From Phoronis australis (taxonomy: Eukaryota > Phoronida > Phoronidae), in contig NMRA01000116.1 in assembly GCA_002633005.1 (NCBI GenBank), forward strand, positions 628,521-692,520: a stretch of 64,000 bases of DNA, read 5' to 3'. Position numbers and translations under genes: made by a program. Of the stretch, positions 35,561 through 46,439 are shown one piece after another (position 1 is the first letter of the stretch; each line of letters starts with the position of its first letter). The notes under the pieces are model-generated. The model did not search any database and was not told the DNA's origin. It saw only the letters and a list, made by a program, of their open reading frames with translations.

Positions 35561-37989
35561 TATTACCGGTTTTTGTATTACGTGACTTCTGGTTGTCTCG
35601 TGAAATTTAAATGCCTTAATTGCTTGCCTGCGGGAAATTGCTCACTGCTTTCGCCTAACGACTGGGTCATTATATTCTGAAGATTCAGGGGGTCACTGCT
35701 TCCATTCCCAAATGAATGAAGAAAAAGTATATAGAAGACTTTTGCACATTTGCTTGTTGGACTGAACAGTATTATCAGTCATGATGCCAACAGAAAAATA
35801 ATCGTTTGTGGTTTCTTAAACCCATATTTCTTGGAAACCTGTGCAGATTTGTGTTTGATAACATGGGCGTATGAAATTGGGCACCTTTTAAATTCTACAG
35901 CAAAGTGTTGCAGAACCCTTGGCTTTGTGGTGTAGTAGTGACAATATCAGAATTAGTTTTGGGGACCAGGGCAGAGCCAGAGGCCTTGGTCGACTGAGCT
36001 GCTGTGTACACAGTACTCAATAGATACTTAGATTACTATTTTCTACGTACTGTTGTAATCGTCAACATCATTCGTCCTTTATCTTTCTGTGGTGTCTTGT
36101 GATTTGTCAGTTTTATGGTTCCCCGGATGCTTGTTTTATTTAAACTGCTGGCGGGAACCCTGCTGGCAGTCTTTCAGCAAGCAATCAGGATGTCAGGGAT
36201 GGGCACCTGGATTGGGTTTTACCTGAAGCTTGAATAGCTGTGTTTTAACTGGTGAGTACTTCTAGAGGCCTAGCTAGTGAACCTGCAGTAATACAACAGT
36301 ACCACTGACAGGACACCTGGGTTTTCAGAACTAGTTTGATGCACGCTATTCAGTGAAGGAAAGAAGTTCTCAAAATCAGAATGACAGCAGATGTTCAGTT
36401 CAGTTGAGTAAGCACTGGCACTGCCTGGTCATGAAACGTTCAGAAAAGACTACAACCCAACACAGCTAATTAATGCATTATTCTTGGCGGAAAAGTGCTA
36501 AAAATAATCTAAATAAAAGGTGGGTATGATTTTCACATATGAACACCATCAGGTTAAAATAAATACCTTTCACCACGATTGTATAGTGACTGGTTTTGTT
36601 TCATTTCCTAGTTTCATCGTCACCTTTAACACACACTGCTGTCGCTTCATGAAACTATCATCTAAACGGTCTGTTTTACATGGTTCGATTCATAGCTCAA
36701 ATTATAGACAAGGAAAATGTAATTTATGAAAAGTCCAAAAAGTTAAATGTGACATCAGAAGCAATTTTAAAAATGATTGGAAAACAAAATCACGGAAAGA
36801 ATGATTTTTAATGATTGTTGCGGTCTCATAACTAAGTGCTCTACTCGCCAAAAGAGGGCACCGTGTCGCGAAAAAGATACTCATGTACCCGTGGTAGACA
36901 CTTGACTTGCAGCAATGAAGATTCCCGCAACGGACTACCAGCGTAATAGGCCTCAGGTAGATGGTCATATATATGCTGCAGACTGCAGGTCTTAGTAGGA
37001 TATTCAAGAGAGACAGATTACTGTTATCTACGGTGAAATTGAATTTAATAAATATTTTTACCACTGAAAATACTGGACTAGCAGAAATTCAAAGCAATTT
37101 GCATATTCAAAAGTGCTGACAACAAAATATTATTTTTTTTATCCGAGCCTTGGCAGTTGTGAAAGACATTAAACAAACGGGGTCAGTATGGAAATTGCGC
37201 AACATTTTTGAAATGTCTGAGATTTTCATAACTGCATGGCTACTTCCAGGTTACTATGAACAACATCATGATATAGGCAACTCTGGTGTAAATTAGCAAA
37301 ATACTGAGAAAACGTATGATAGATTTTAACTCACTTGTCAGTGAAAAGCTTGAAAGTAGAAAGTCTATCAAATTTGTTGATTTTTTACTTCTTATCAAAT
37401 TTTGTTATCAAAGCCAAACATAGGTATCAATAACATCATCAAATTTTCTTTCAGTGATATAAATGTTCCAAGGTGAGATATAAAAAATTTGTAACACTTC
37501 TCAGTTCTAAAATATCGTGTCATAATCGTTTCATGCAACCATCAAATATTTCTAAGATATCGGATGTTCCAAATTTTGCCAAGCTAGTTGGCCATTTTTA
37601 TAGGATTCTAAATAACCTTAAAAACATGGGTACCAACCAACAACAAAAAATTCGAATCTGAATTAACATATTTTATTTTCAACAACAATAACATCAAATA
37701 ATCACATGGTTAATAATTTAACCAATAGTGGAAAATAAGCCAACAACTTTTTTTCACACGTAACACGATTTTCTAATATAATCTGGTCAAATGTATTTCT
37801 AGCCTGTGGTAAATTTTTTTGAGTGTCAGCCAATGCAAAGGTACCTTCAATACAGCAATTAAGTTTCTAGAGAGAAAAGCGAGATCACGCGAGGGCATGC
37901 AAAATCATTCCTCAATAAGCTCTGAATCTTACAGATGTGGATTAGCAAAATGGCTGCCACTGAAGTGACTGTTGGAATGTTGAATTATT

Positions 37990-38971
37990 GCATTCCATTC
38001 ATGTACATGAATGCTCGAACTGATATGTACGCGGATGATTCCACTCTTCATTATACCAGTAACTGTATTGGGGATATTGAGCATACACTGCAGAATGACT
38101 TAAACAGCGTTGAAGAGTGGTATAACGACAATAAAATGGTAATTAACATAAAGAAAACCAAATATATCGTGTCTTGGCTAGAAACTAAATACAACTTAAT
38201 CCTTTTATGTCTTGAGGAAGTCACTAGTGAGAAATTATTAGGAGTTAAAACTGTCTCTTACATAATGGGTAAAATTAGACAAGGATTGAGATTATTGAAG
38301 CAAATTAAGCAATTTTTACCAATCGAGGGTAGAATTAAATTTTTTCATGCATGTATTATGCCACATTTCACTTACCGCAGGTCTGTATAGTCGGGTTGTT
38401 GCACTACTAATAAACTTGTCAGAATTCAGAAGCAGGCTGTAAAAATTATTCTTGGAAACTACGAGGCACCATCTGTGACTTTGTTTGCAATCGGTGGATG
38501 CCAATTAATAAGTATTATGTTTTCCACAGACTTTGCATGATTTTTAAATGTCTCCATGACGATGTTTCCCAGTATTTAGCTAATGAACTATCTCTAGTAC
38601 TAATAAAAATTCGAGATATACCCGATACTCAAATTTAGTTGTACCAAGCTACAAAACATCCAAGTACAGGAGTACTTTCTTTGTAGATGGAGTGATTGCC
38701 TGGAATGGTTTACCATTAGCTATTAAATCAATTACTGTTAAATATGCATTTAGAAGTAACTTAACTTATTTATTATCTACTTAACTGTATATCTGCATGC
38801 ATGTCAAAAATATTAATTAACTAACTCATTTATTTCACTTTTCATTCATCTGTACATATCATTGTTCATCTTATTTATTTATTTATTTTATTTATATATT
38901 TATTGTAATTTCGAGGACCATGTGGTAGAAAAATTTTACACTTAACATGTTTTTATCCTCTATAAATAAAG

Positions 38972-39004
<33 letters not shown>

Positions 39005-39030
39005 GTTGTTATTGTTATTATTATTATTAA
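37990..39030 (+). mobile_element. decayed non-LTR retrotransposon (LINE), 3' part of ORF2
   Basis: The open frame holds reverse-transcriptase residues DMYADDSTLHYTS (catalytic YADD), NDLNSVEEWYNDNKMVINIK and KTKY, then LLKQIKQFLPIEGRIKFFHA and CIMPHFTY. A stop follows at 38388, but the rest of the C-terminal region continues in other frames: LVRIQKQAVKIILGNYE, YYVFHRLCMIFKCLHDD and VDGVIAWNGLPLAIKS. The element ends in AATAAAG and an (ATT)n tract at about 38970-39029. The 5' part with endonuclease is missing and frameshifts make it dead. The layout resembles CR1/L2-type elements; the clade is not certain. Confidence 0.85.
38975..39030. repeat. (ATT)n microsatellite, LINE tail
   Basis: A run of ATT triplets with a few GTT units directly follows AATAAAGTT. 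It is the 3' tail of the LINE remnant. Confidence 0.9.
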
Positions 39031-39229
39031 TTCTCGGTTGACATTATGAGTAATAACCCACAGTTAAACAGAAACAGAGGCAGCGGTTAGTGAGTTACCT
39101 GTCATTTACCAACGCCTCGTTTCATGTGGCAGCCATCAGGTGGAGTTAGACGACCGTGAGGCACCACCCACAGGTGACCATGTGACCCATCGACCCCCCC
39201 CCCTCAGTGCCCTACTCAAGAGCCCAAGA

Positions 39230-39262
39230 TATGCTCGAAACTAGGCTCTTGAGTAAAACTAG
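39230..39262. repeat. small hairpin near the DECR2 3' end
   Basis: CTCAAGAGCC pairs with GGCTCTTGAG across a short loop, in a C-rich stretch about 450 bases past the DECR2 stop. It could be a repeat remnant; no function can be claimed. Confidence 0.4.
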
Positions 39263-39707
39263 GCTGGCAGCAGATAATAATTATCCCGATTTCATTATAA
39301 TGTAAAGGCGTCAGCTTTGAACACCCATTCCACAATCAAAAGGTTGCACATACAAATCAACAGTAGATCCAACAAACTTAAATTGCATGTAAAAACATAT
39401 GGAAATGATAGATGATGCAAGAGTAGCAAGCTTATTTCACACTCCTTGTGAATAACAAGCTTGGTGCCCTACATTTCAAGTGCTAAGAACTGAGCTTTTA
39501 CCATTATACAATAATGTTGTATAAAAATTGTATTGTCAGGCCAAGACTTTCACACAATAAACATTTTCTGATTTCTGAACACATCATACTAATCAACATA
39601 ATTATTATGATTTTCTGAAAAAGTACTTGGCATCCAAACAGCCGTGACTATGAATGTAACAATTGCTGCAACATGATCAATGACATCATTTGGTCCACAC
39701 AACCAGG

Positions 39708-39931
39708 TCACAGTTTGCTCTTTCTGTTGTACATATCATACAGTCGTAATCTCTGCACAGGATTGTTATTGTTCGTCAACCACGCTCCACCATCAGCTAT
39801 TATGGTTGACCCAGTCACCAGCGAGCACGCATCACTAACAGCAGCCAGTACAGTGTTCGCAATGTCCACCTTAGCTCCCAGCCGCTGGATGGGGATTCTC
39901 TTTACATGCTCCTCAGTGACAGCAGGACCAC
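39708..39931 (-). CDS. DECR2: DECR2 exon 8 (C-terminus with SKL peroxisome signal)
   Basis: It encodes [20 protein letters not shown], a stretch with [15 protein letters not shown], an Asn run, and ends MYNRKSKL followed by TGA at 39710-39708. The terminal SKL is the canonical type 1 peroxisomal targeting signal; human DECR2 ends AKL. The acceptor is CTAACAG. I saw no AATAAA on this strand in the few hundred bases downstream. Confidence 0.95.
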
Positions 39932-42900
39932 CTGTTAGAATAAACTATATATAACTAAAGCAATTCAGTGGTACGTATTATTTGGATCTTTCCCATATTC
40001 GGTCAGTCTTAAATTAAATCATGTCATCAAATGTAGTTTATGGGCTTCTTATGTTTACTTAAAACACAAACTTATAGAGTAATAAAAGTTACTGAGATGA
40101 GAGTGGTGTCCAGGGCTGAATTGATATTTTGACCGCAGAGTGTAAAAATAAAATTTGTCTCCCCCTGCCAGGAACAGGGCTATAAACTTCTCATTATCAT
40201 TAAAATGATTAAGAAACTCATTCCAACAATCTATACATTACCCCTATATTGACCATAAAAAACAGAGATACCATCAATAACAACAGCAACCTGGACCATT
40301 GATATGCATCCAGTGTAAGCATCACAAACAATGATATGAGGGGTGATCAATATTTCCAATGGTCACTAGGTGGTATGAAGAATTGTTAAATTCATCCAAA
40401 AAAATGACAGTAGCCACACAATACACGAAATGAACACATCTACCAAATTTTGCTAAAGGGGAAAGTAGAAGTAGTATAATGAGTAGGAAATTGGCGTTTA
40501 ATTTTGTCTTGATTTCCATGATAGAAAAATGTGTTAAAAAATATCCAGATGAAGCAGATGTCAAGCGCAGCTGATGACAGGATGGAGATAATGGTAATGT
40601 GCAACCCTCTAATGTTTTAGTGGGCGCATAAAAATCAACATCAGTATTCATTGCACAAGAGCATATCAGCAACACAAAGAGCACATTTGAGAAATATGCT
40701 GACTTAGTGGTTCTAAAACGTTCACCACAGTCCACAACCCTTACCTAATCGCCTGAAGCCTTCAGTGTCACTAATTGGTCCAGGAGCCACGCACAAGACA
40801 CGGATCTTATCAGCACCCCATTCCACTGCCAGATGACGTGTCATTGCCTCTGCAATTGACGTTGTGAGTACTTAAACATACTTTAAAGATAGTCACATCA
40901 AATCCCAAAACTGAAACATCAATATTCACGCGAGGACACCTGTGGACAAGTACCACACCTATCAATAAACAATATTTCAAAAAATTTTGGACAATCGCCA
41001 CAATGTTAGAAGCTCTTGAAAATGAATAAGGTTAATTTTGGCAATTATTTGGGTCCGAAATCAGGGAGATTTTACCACAAATGCACTCCGCAGACTGCCC
41101 ACAGTCAAATGGTATTGTTATGTAATCAGAGGCAGGCCACACTACTCATTACCGCATTTTCCCGTTGCTCCCAACTTGTTCCATTCTATAGCCCAACAAC
41201 AAGTTGGAAAGATGACTCCTGTAGCCAATATCTTACACAACTGATTAACACCATTCTGGCATTTATGGTTGGAGGGCCAGCTCTCTTTTGTTCGAGAATT
41301 AATTGCTCTAATCTCGAACTAGGTTCCTAGTCTCCAGTAAGATCGTATCTAACCCAACTGGGCTGTACATATTTGAACATAAACCAATAGCATTTCTGAA
41401 ATCTTCGTCAAATGGTGATCATGTTTATTTCTTGAATTGCCAACCGAAGTTACAACAATCTATTTTTTTCGAACGTTCCAATTCGCTCTGGTTTTGACTG
41501 TGTTCACACGTGGTCTGTAAGAAGCCTGGTAGATAATTGGCCAGCCTGTTGTCATACCAGACAAAAGACTGTGCTTGGCAGTTAACAAAGAAGCTAGATG
41601 TTATCACACGCTCACAACCCTCTAGGTCTGTTAAAATCATTGAACGGGAATGTCGTCATGGTCCTGTCAAAGCACAGGTGGAGACCACCATACCTATATC
41701 TGTACACCCTTACCAATAGCAGCTTTAGCAGTTCCTGCATGGGTTTGCAATGAATCGCCCTGGAAATGGAGAGTTGCTGTTATGTTGACGATAACACCAC
41801 CCGTTTTCTAAAAATTAAAGTACCAGATTCAATTCATTGTGACAACACAAAAAAAGTTAATTACACAGAAGCAAAATCACATTTTTGTTGTTCACACAAC
41901 TGACCCTATAGTCCAACACATTAACTAAAATGTTTCATGCCTGATCAATAAGGTACGACATTGATGATGCAAGTTTCTATACTACTAATCACTGGTGAAC
42001 ATCAGAAAGTGGACCTTTAGCTAACAAAAAAGCTGGAGGACCAAAAAAAACGAGGTACCCCCTTAATCTGAAGCCTGTAAGCAGACCCAGTTTGACACAA
42101 GACAGTACCTTCATTGCTATGTCATAGACAGCCTTGCTCACATTAAACGTCCCGATGGCATCAATCTCCATCACAGTTTTAAATGCATTGAATGACATGT
42201 CTTTGACGGGACACAGGAAGTTGCCAGCGGCACCTGTAAGCAAGCTCCACGACTATGTACGAGATCTAGGTCTTTATCCCCTCATAAGAATCAGTCATGC
42301 CAACAATAAATCAAAGCACATGACAGCGCATGTTTACAACATGTCTTTGTAGTAATATCCAAAGGAACAAAACAGCAATTTGAAAAAAAAACACTAAAGG
42401 AAGTCACAATCTCTTTAGACAATTATGAACCAGTGTTTCTTTTTACAATGTACACTACAAATTAAATAAGGGCTTTTCCAGCAAAATCTGTATGGGAGGG
42501 GGGAAGGCACTTTTATTTCGTACCCACTGCCCATATTTTTCATTTATTTCTCCAACCCATAACCCATAATTTTTTAATTATTTTTAATAGGCTAAAATAT
42601 AAAATCCAACACTTGCAAACAAATTGCCTCCAGGAGGACCTGTTAAGAACTTAGATGATTGACAGACAAGAACTAGTTGTCTTGTTCAATATTGTCAAAA
42701 ACTAAAGTAGCCTGTGAGCAATACTTTTGGCAGCCACCAGGTGTCTCTGTTCACCATGTGTCTAAAATTTCAATGAACATTTTTTCAATTATAAGGATCC
42801 TATGAATCTCAAAATGTCTCCATGAACTCTTTTATACTTCTATGCAAGTGAATATTGGAACTTGTTTATCTTACTCCTCATACTTTTAATTTAAAAATCA

Positions 42901-45900
42901 TCAATTTTCTTATATGTGTTAACAACAGTTTAGTGTTGCATAACTTTTCAATTCAATAGGACTGCAGACATTCAGTTGGCTCAAATCAAGTTGCCCATGA
43001 CTTGATTAATGGCTTAGTGAACATATTGCACTCTGTTCACTGGTAATTATGGGCTTTTTGGTATTGGGATAAGTTAGGATATATGCCAATAGCATTTTTT
43101 GAGTTTTGATGGCTGAAGTAACCAACCTGCCAGCCATTTTTAATGCATCACTTCTTACAGGAAGGACCACCCATAATTTTAGTTTTTTTTCTGCAGACCA
43201 CCACCCATTAATTTTTATTTCTTCTGCTGTCCCCCCTCCCACACGGATTTTACTGAAACAGCCCTAAGTATATTTCAAAACAATGACTAAATTTCACTCA
43301 CCATTAACTAGAATGTCAATTGTTCCATATTCTCCAACAACATATTCAACAGCTTTCAGTATTTCCTTAGGCTAAAAGAATACAGCAACAAGTGTAAAGA
43401 ACAACTAGTCTTAACTTCATCACATGCAATCCATCCAAAAGGAGTTCAACTTGTACCCCTAACAAAGTGATTGTACAAACAATTCCTCTTGATCTATAAC
43501 AGTCTTTAAAGTTCAATGACTTTACCAGACTAAAGTCCCATTTAGACATCAACTTTTGGTCCGGTGCAACCGACACAGAGAAAATTGATCGGTGTCACAC
43601 AGCTGTTTACATACACAACTCACTAACTGTGGCAAGACAGAAGTTGTACGCTGGAGAGACAGAGAACGTGTATGTAGGTTATTGCCTTGCCTAAGTTTCG
43701 CATTTAGACATATAATTGACAAGAATGATCGAGCGCAAATTGCTTTACCTCACAAACGGGTGGCAAAAGTTGTCACCGCGGTGTCAATTTACTCCATGTC
43801 AGTCCCGTTTATACACATACTTGTGCTGGAACATCTCGTTCCGTGTCAGCTGATACGTGTCGACTTTTGTAGTGTAAACAGCAATTATGCTGGTTCTAAC
43901 CCTCTGATAACATCTCGCTCCTTTGTTAACTGCTGAGTGCAGACTTTCAAGTCTGGTATGACAACATACAGGCCAATTACCTGCCATGTTATAGTTACTG
44001 AAACTGTAATGCCTTTGGATACTCAACCCGGCAACTTTGCTATCCAGTTGAGCAAGATGGGAACAACAGAGGAATGCCCTAATGCTTTTCTAATGAAATT
44101 GGTTTCGACCCCTGTTCCCTCTTATACACAAATACTATAGTTACCTGTCTAACATCCATCCGAACAGCTAGACATTGACCTCCTGTTGCTGCTTCCAGTT
44201 TTTGTTTGGCTTTCTCCAACCTTTGAACATTTCGGCTTGCAATAGCCACCTTACAACCATGCCTAGAATATAAAGACTTTTAACTAGCTCAGTTAATAGT
44301 AGGCCTAATAGTAGAAACTAAGTGAAGCAAAACAAGCACAGAAGACAAATGGTAGTGTACTTATATCAAAAAGCGAGTGTCCTCAAGAAACGGTAACTTT
44401 AAATACATGTATAATTCATATTTTAGACCACGAGAATTAATACTAGAAACTACATCAACTATTAAGAATTCCCGTTATAAAAAGTTGAGGAGTGAAATTT
44501 TGACTGCGAATCTAATCCAATTAATACAAGTAGAGGAGACAGACTGGCTCAGCGGTTTGAGCTCTGGACTCCCTTTTGGTAAACCCAGGTTCGAATCCTG
44601 GCTTTACTGGCTGACAATCGAACATTGTACAAAGGCGTCTCCTACTCCTGTGAACTCGGTCTAACCAGTAATTATAAGCAAGGGGATGAATGAGAACCTG
44701 GATATACTGCGAAAGCGATTGTGGTCATATTTTTATCAATATAAGTTCAAAATCATCAGCAGAATATGATTGCACTGAGTGATGGAGCAATTTATACTAT
44801 CAACAACAAGTTTAATACAATCAACTCGATCACGTTCAACAAACTAAGGTGAGAATTTTTAAATTCTCACCTTAGTTTGTTGAACGTGATCGAGTTGATC
44901 GATGTCTAAGATAGTTAAAACTATCTTAGACTTCCCGACTAAATGTGGCTCGGACCTGCCAGCACACAAAGATTCTTTTCTGTCGCACACTATTTCCTTG
45001 TTGCAGATACGTATTCCTGCAGGCCAGACCGCTAATACAGCCTTGAGGATACTTTGTCTACTCCCACACATTATTCGCTGCCCGCAATGGCCTTTCAGAA
45101 GCCTCAGGTGTGCACAAAAATGATGAAATTTATATAGATATAAACCGTATTGATGAAAGTATGCTTCAAAAGTAAATGTTGTGTTTTCCTGTTAAGTGAC
45201 GCGGTGTAAAACAAAATAATTATTTTAAAACAGTTCTTTGCATACTAGTGATATTTGAAATCTGATATTTTTCGCATGTAAAAACAAAATATTTTTCACA
45301 ACAAAAATTGGCTTGTCCCCACAACAACAAGGGTTAAAACACTTAAGCTATCAGCCAGTGCAATGAGAGTAGGACTAAGCTATTCACATGATTTATGAAA
45401 TGCACAAGTCCTCTCACTTCCACTGTACAGTGAATGGGGAGAAGTCTTTAACAGTGTAGACCACAGTGCGCTGCAACCTCATTTTGAAATTTCAAAAGCT
45501 TAGAAATTCTTTTTTTTTGCCCTGTTTAGGGTAATAGTCAGATATAACATGCCCACATTCTGAGAACTAATTATCTACACTGAATAACATGCATCGAATT
45601 GTTTCTCCAACTTTAGCTTTGCTGGCCAAACAAACGGAAATCAGATTGGGCAATTTACTATGACTCATAAAGTTGATCTTCTAACAAAGCATACGTTACT
45701 GTAATATAATTCAATTTTCGAAATGGACTCCTATTGTGGCAAGCAATATTGTGAGACCAATTTTATGAGAGTACTAGGCCTAATTCAGCCAGCTAAACAA
45801 TGCAAAATGCAGCTTTATGTCCAGGACAAGTTGGACATTATAGTTACTGAAAACTTTAAAGCCGAGCCTCGCCCAATACCTCATGAGTACTTCAGATATT

Positions 45901-46439
45901 GTGAAGCATATTCCTGAGCCACCTCCTGTCACAAAGGCCACTTTATCTCTGAAAGTATAAGTATTCAATGCATGTAAATGCAATTCATATCAGCATCAAT
46001 AACCTCATGATCTGAGACTGTCTAGAGTGGGAGAAACCGAGAACGAGTCAAAACACCAACCCTAAATCCTGAATCCAAAGCTGTTGATTTACTGCAGTTT
46101 TCGTCAGTGTTTGTTTGAGATACGCTTAACTTTTGTCATACAATGCGACCATGAATAGAAATTCATGCACCACATCCACTCAATTTGCCACAGTGCCACC
46201 AGGTTACTACTCTTTTAAATTGCCAACTTCACTTTAATTCTACTTTTTGGATGTATGGATCATCAGACTAGTATATAGAACCTTTGGACTTGTGTGGAAC
46301 CTTCAGACAACCGAACAAAGGCATACCGTATTGTCGGATTTGTGAACCTTCAGACTTTGAGAAGTACCCATACACTGTTTATATTGTCGAGTCGTACCTT
46401 TCATCTATGTACGTACCTAATTCTTTGATTGCCAGCCAT
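39708..46439 (-). CDS. DECR2: peroxisomal 2,4-dienoyl-CoA reductase (DECR2), complete, 8 exons
   Basis: The short-chain dehydrogenase/reductase DECR2 uses NADPH to reduce 2,4-dienoyl-CoA esters to 3-enoyl-CoA, so that polyunsaturated fatty acids can pass through peroxisomal beta-oxidation. Eight exons (46439-46417, 45948-45880, 44262-44145, 43371-43302, 42233-42109, 41807-41714, 40849-40745, 39931-39708) join with GT-AG borders and matching phases into 275 codons plus TGA; human DECR2 has 292 residues. Seen: [15 protein letters not shown] (cofactor turn), [58 protein letters not shown] (Lys kept; DECR2 lacks the usual SDR Tyr), [33 protein letters not shown] and the C-terminal SKL. An in-frame TGA upstream of the ATG supports the start. 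Oddity: the third Gly of TGxxxGxG is Cys. Confidence 0.96.
40745..40849 (-). CDS. DECR2: DECR2 exon 7
   Basis: It encodes [20 protein letters not shown], then [14 protein letters not shown]. The APGPIS.TEG.RRLG segment is typical of 2,4-dienoyl-CoA reductases. The acceptor is TTGCAG and the donor TAG|GTAAGG. Both flanking codons (Glu, Gly) are split by introns. Confidence 0.95.
41050..41660. repeat. inverted-repeat family R4, long copy (in DECR2 intron 6)
   Basis: The left part shares CGTTGCTCCCAACTTGTT, CCATTCTGGCATTTATGGTT, GGAGGGCCAGCTCTCTTTTG and GATCGTATCTA with the reverse complement of 49690-49930. The right part (41513-41660) shares GCCTGGTAGATAATTGGCC, GACAAAAGACTGTGC and GGCAGTTAACAAAG with 47677-47820 and the reverse complement of 49435-49575. 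Confidence 0.75.
41714..41807 (-). CDS. DECR2: DECR2 exon 6 (catalytic Lys region)
   Basis: It encodes [20 protein letters not shown], then [11 protein letters not shown]. The human counterpart is [29 protein letters not shown]; the active-site Lys is kept. The acceptor is TTTTTAG and the donor TTG|GTAAGG. Confidence 0.95.
42109..42233 (-). CDS. DECR2: DECR2 exon 5 (substrate-binding and active-site Asp region)
   Basis: It encodes [20 protein letters not shown], then [29 protein letters not shown] and [11 protein letters not shown] are near-invariant in DECR2. The acceptor is CTTACAG and the donor AAG|GTACTG. Confidence 0.95.
43302..43371 (-). CDS. DECR2: DECR2 exon 4
   Basis: It encodes [20 protein letters not shown] and LVN, plus the first base of Gly. 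It corresponds to ...EFGRIDILIN in human DECR2. The acceptor is CTTTTAG and the donor ATG|GTGAGT. Confidence 0.94.
43860..43990. repeat. family R4, short copy (in DECR2 intron 3)
   Basis: GATAACATCTCGCTCCTTTG, TTAACTGCTGAGTGCAGACT and GGTATGACAACATACAGGCC match the plus-strand form at 49435-49575. Together with 41513-41660 it forms a distant inverted pair that encloses DECR2 exons 4, 5 and 6. Confidence 0.7.
44145..44262 (-). CDS. DECR2: DECR2 exon 3
   Basis: It encodes [20 protein letters not shown], then [19 protein letters not shown]. The Arg in ASRN is the usual NADPH phosphate contact in this family. The leading G completes Arg with exon 2. The acceptor is TTCTAG and the donor CAG|GTAACT. 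Confidence 0.95.
44530..44740 (+). mobile_element. tRNA-derived SINE, family 2 (in DECR2 intron 2)
   Basis: It has an A box TGGCTCAGCGGTTTGAGCT (44545-44563) and a B box GGTTCGAATCC (44588-44598). It shares its full body with the copy at 22028: ACTGGCTGACAATCG, GAACTCGGTCTAACC, GAATGAGAACCTGG, TTGTGGTCATATT. It is antisense to DECR2. Confidence 0.78.
44820..44931. repeat. two adjacent perfect palindromes in DECR2 intron 2
   Basis: Arms 44820-44858 and 44861-44899 (39 bp) are perfect reverse complements with a 2-base spacer; the outer arm begins TCAACTCGATCACG. Four bases later, 44904-44916 and 44919-44931 (GTCTAAGATAGTT and complement) form a second perfect palindrome, again with a 2-base spacer. 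Confidence 0.93.
45880..45948 (-). CDS. DECR2: DECR2 exon 2 (cofactor-binding turn)
   Basis: It encodes [20 protein letters not shown] and LM, with one leading and two trailing split-codon bases. The acceptor is TTTCAG and the donor GAG|GTATTG. The SDR motif TGxxxGxG reads TGGGSGIC here, with TGC in place of a Gly codon. Confidence 0.94.
46417..46439 (-). CDS. DECR2: DECR2 exon 1 (23-base coding part with start codon)
   Basis: ATG GCT GGC AAT CAA AGA ATT AG encodes MAGNQRI plus two bases of Arg. A strong donor AG|GTACGT follows. The next exon supplies the A that completes AGA, so the protein reads [17 protein letters not shown]. An in-frame TGA lies about 51 bases upstream with no other in-frame ATG. 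The N-terminus is shorter than in human DECR2. Confidence 0.8.

Larger units (their letters stand above)
29459..39707. other. region between the first flippase exons and the DECR2 3' end
   Basis: The flippase promoter and first exon(s) should be here but are not identified with confidence. It contains the 1.6-kb TIR element, an R1 copy, a degenerate inverted repeat and the dead LINE. Around 33160-33420 a GC-richer stretch (CAGGGCGGCTCAGGGGG, TGGGCCCCCC) looks like a repeat. No other gene is recognised. Confidence 0.6.
39932..46416 (-). other. DECR2 introns
   Basis: Seven introns. Intron 6 (40850-41713) carries the long R4 copy, intron 3 (43372-44144) the short R4 copy, and intron 2 (44263-45879) the family 2 SINE and the palindrome pair, with a GC-richer segment at 44932-45115. 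The others show nothing recognisable. Confidence 0.7.

Noticed and set aside
36702-37064. 120-residue minus-strand ORF
   Set aside because: No domain, no splice signals in a sensible place, and composition typical of chance frames in AT-rich DNA.
43592-43936. 114-residue plus-strand ORF in DECR2 intron 3
   Set aside because: It is antisense to DECR2, its 3' end lies in an R4 repeat copy, and no family is recognised.
44859-45123. Overlapping ORFs on both strands beside the palindrome
   Set aside because: Both are partly made of palindrome sequence and neither has a recognisable family; kept only as context for the palindrome finding.
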